Below are positions 4,672-5,491 of a DNA stretch of 5,491 nt, piece after piece (the stretch's first letter is position 1; the number at the start of each line of letters is the position of its first letter). The DNA comes from Desulfocapsa sp. (GTDB lineage: Bacteria; Desulfobacterota; Desulfobulbia; Desulfobulbales; Desulfocapsaceae): NCBI GenBank assembly GCA_030635405.1, contig DAOVZA010000173.1, forward strand, positions 1-5,491, written 5' to 3'. A program made the translations under genes and the position numbers. The notes below the pieces were generated by a model that did not search any database, was not told the origin of the DNA, and saw only the letters and a list, made by a program, of their open reading frames with translations.

Positions 4672-5491
4672 ATGGAATTGAAGGATCTTGGATTAGATAA
4701 TTGGTTTGCCGGGCAAACGAAAAAGCTTTGCCAGGCAGGTCAACGGGTTGCTCGGGTGACTGTGGTCGATCGTGGCTGGTATACCATCAGAAACGAGGAT
4801 GGGGAAGTGCTTGCCAGGACAACGGGAAGATTTTTGCATTCCACTGAATCAACCTGCGATATGCCCTGCGTTGGAGATTGGGTTTGTGCTAAATATAAGG
4901 ATGATGAGAGTGCGGCTACCATACACACGATGCTGCCAAGAAAGTCTTTTTTACAGCGGAAATATGCTGGGAAAAGAATAGAAATACAAATGATAGCAGC
5001 AAATATTGATGTTGCCTTCATTGTTCAGTCGTGTCATTACGATTTTAATGTGAGTAGGCTCGAACGATATCTGGTTATGGCTAAAGAGGGAGGTGTGAAA
5101 CCCTTACTGATCCTTACAAAAACGGATTTGGTTGATGCAGAAAAACTGAAACAATTAGTTGCTGAAATTCGCGCTGCTGGAATCAGTACCGAGATCATTG
5201 CTATCAGTAACGTAACTGGTTCTGGCTTAGATCAACTCAGGGCATTGATGGCTCTTGGAAAGACCTACTGTATAGTAGGGTCTTCAGGGGTTGGAAAGTC
5301 TACTCTAATCAATAAACTCACAGGTCACGATACCCTGAAAACAAAAGAGGTTAGCGATACCGGTGAAGGCCGACATACAACCGTTCGTCGTCAGCTTATT
5401 ATTCTTGAACAGGGTGCAATGCTGATTGACACACCTGGAATGCGCGAAGTCGGTCTTCTAGGGGTAAGTGATGGCGTAAATGATAATTTTG
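4672..5491 (+). CDS. rsgA: Ribosome small-subunit assembly GTPase RsgA, partial (runs off right edge)
   Basis: RsgA (YjeQ/EngC) is a circularly permuted GTPase that binds the 30S subunit late in its maturation and releases on GTP hydrolysis, acting as a checkpoint in the cytoplasm. The 273 residues seen show the diagnostic permuted order. An N-terminal OB-fold (about 20-90, including VGDWV at 67-71) is followed by G4 TKTD (149-152), G5 ISN (178-180), G1 GSSGVGKST (203-211), the G2 region TGEGRHTT (230-237) and G3 DTPG (253-256). G4 has T for the usual N, and G5 has SN for the usual SA; variation at G4 is known in this family. The C-terminal zinc-binding region lies beyond the window. The start gives MELKDLGLDNWF, a typical family N-terminus, although Shine-Dalgarno spacing is poor and an in-frame stop at 4630-4632 limits longer forms. 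It is divergent from the EamA gene. Confidence 0.96.
   Translation, partial: MELKDLGLDNWFAGQTKKLCQAGQRVARVTVVDRGWYTIRNEDGEVLARTTGRFLHSTESTCDMPCVGDWVCAKYKDDESAATIHTMLPRKSFLQRKYAGKRIEIQMIAANIDVAFIVQSCHYDFNVSRLERYLVMAKEGGVKPLLILTKTDLVDAEKLKQLVAEIRAAGISTEIIAISNVTGSGLDQLRALMALGKTYCIVGSSGVGKSTLINKLTGHDTLKTKEVSDTGEGRHTTVRRQLIILEQGAMLIDTPGMREVGLLGVSDGVNDNF

Noticed and set aside
4740..5021. Minus-strand open frame of 93 codons
   Set aside because: It is antisense to rsgA, whose identity is certain from its GTPase motifs.

Overview
The window reads as chromosomal DNA of a Gram-negative bacterium. The evidence is a lipoprotein with a classical lipobox, a DUF748/AsmA-type envelope protein that works between two membranes, and sigma70-like promoters of the TTGACA/TATAAT type. 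Base composition is moderately AT-rich. The mix of families would suit a marine proteobacterium or a member of Desulfobacterota, but nothing here fixes the taxon, and that placement is inference only.

Layout: five genes lie on the minus strand. Read from right to left they are an EamA/DMT-family transporter (4538 to 3618), an unrecognised membrane-anchored exported protein (3453 to 2848), a small cysteine-containing lipoprotein (2585 to 2121), a bestrophin-like DUF4239 membrane protein (1763 to 987), and the N-terminal 259 residues of a DUF748/AsmA-like protein (777 to the left edge). On the plus strand the ribosome-assembly GTPase gene rsgA begins at 4672, divergent from the transporter, and runs off the right edge just after its G3 motif. 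No mobile element, tRNA, rRNA or CRISPR array was seen.

The minus-strand genes are separated by gaps of about 80 to 360 bases rather than by tight or overlapping junctions. At least three have their own plausible promoter: TTGACA-18-TAAAAT for the DUF4239 gene, TTGACA-18-TATTAT for the lipoprotein, and a TATAAT box for the 201-residue protein. They therefore look like separate transcription units, not one operon. All five products are membrane-bound or exported, so the stretch is a loose run of envelope genes; no shared pathway is evident. RsgA is cytoplasmic and functionally unrelated.

No clear new system is present. The points that most deserve a second look are in the intergenic DNA: a run of four stem-loops at 1928-2104, a 17-bp dyad over the -35 box of the DUF4239 promoter, a terminator-like hairpin in the lipoprotein leader, and a 13-codon ORF with a strong Shine-Dalgarno at 3582-3623. 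The two unrecognised exported proteins are the best candidates for undescribed families.
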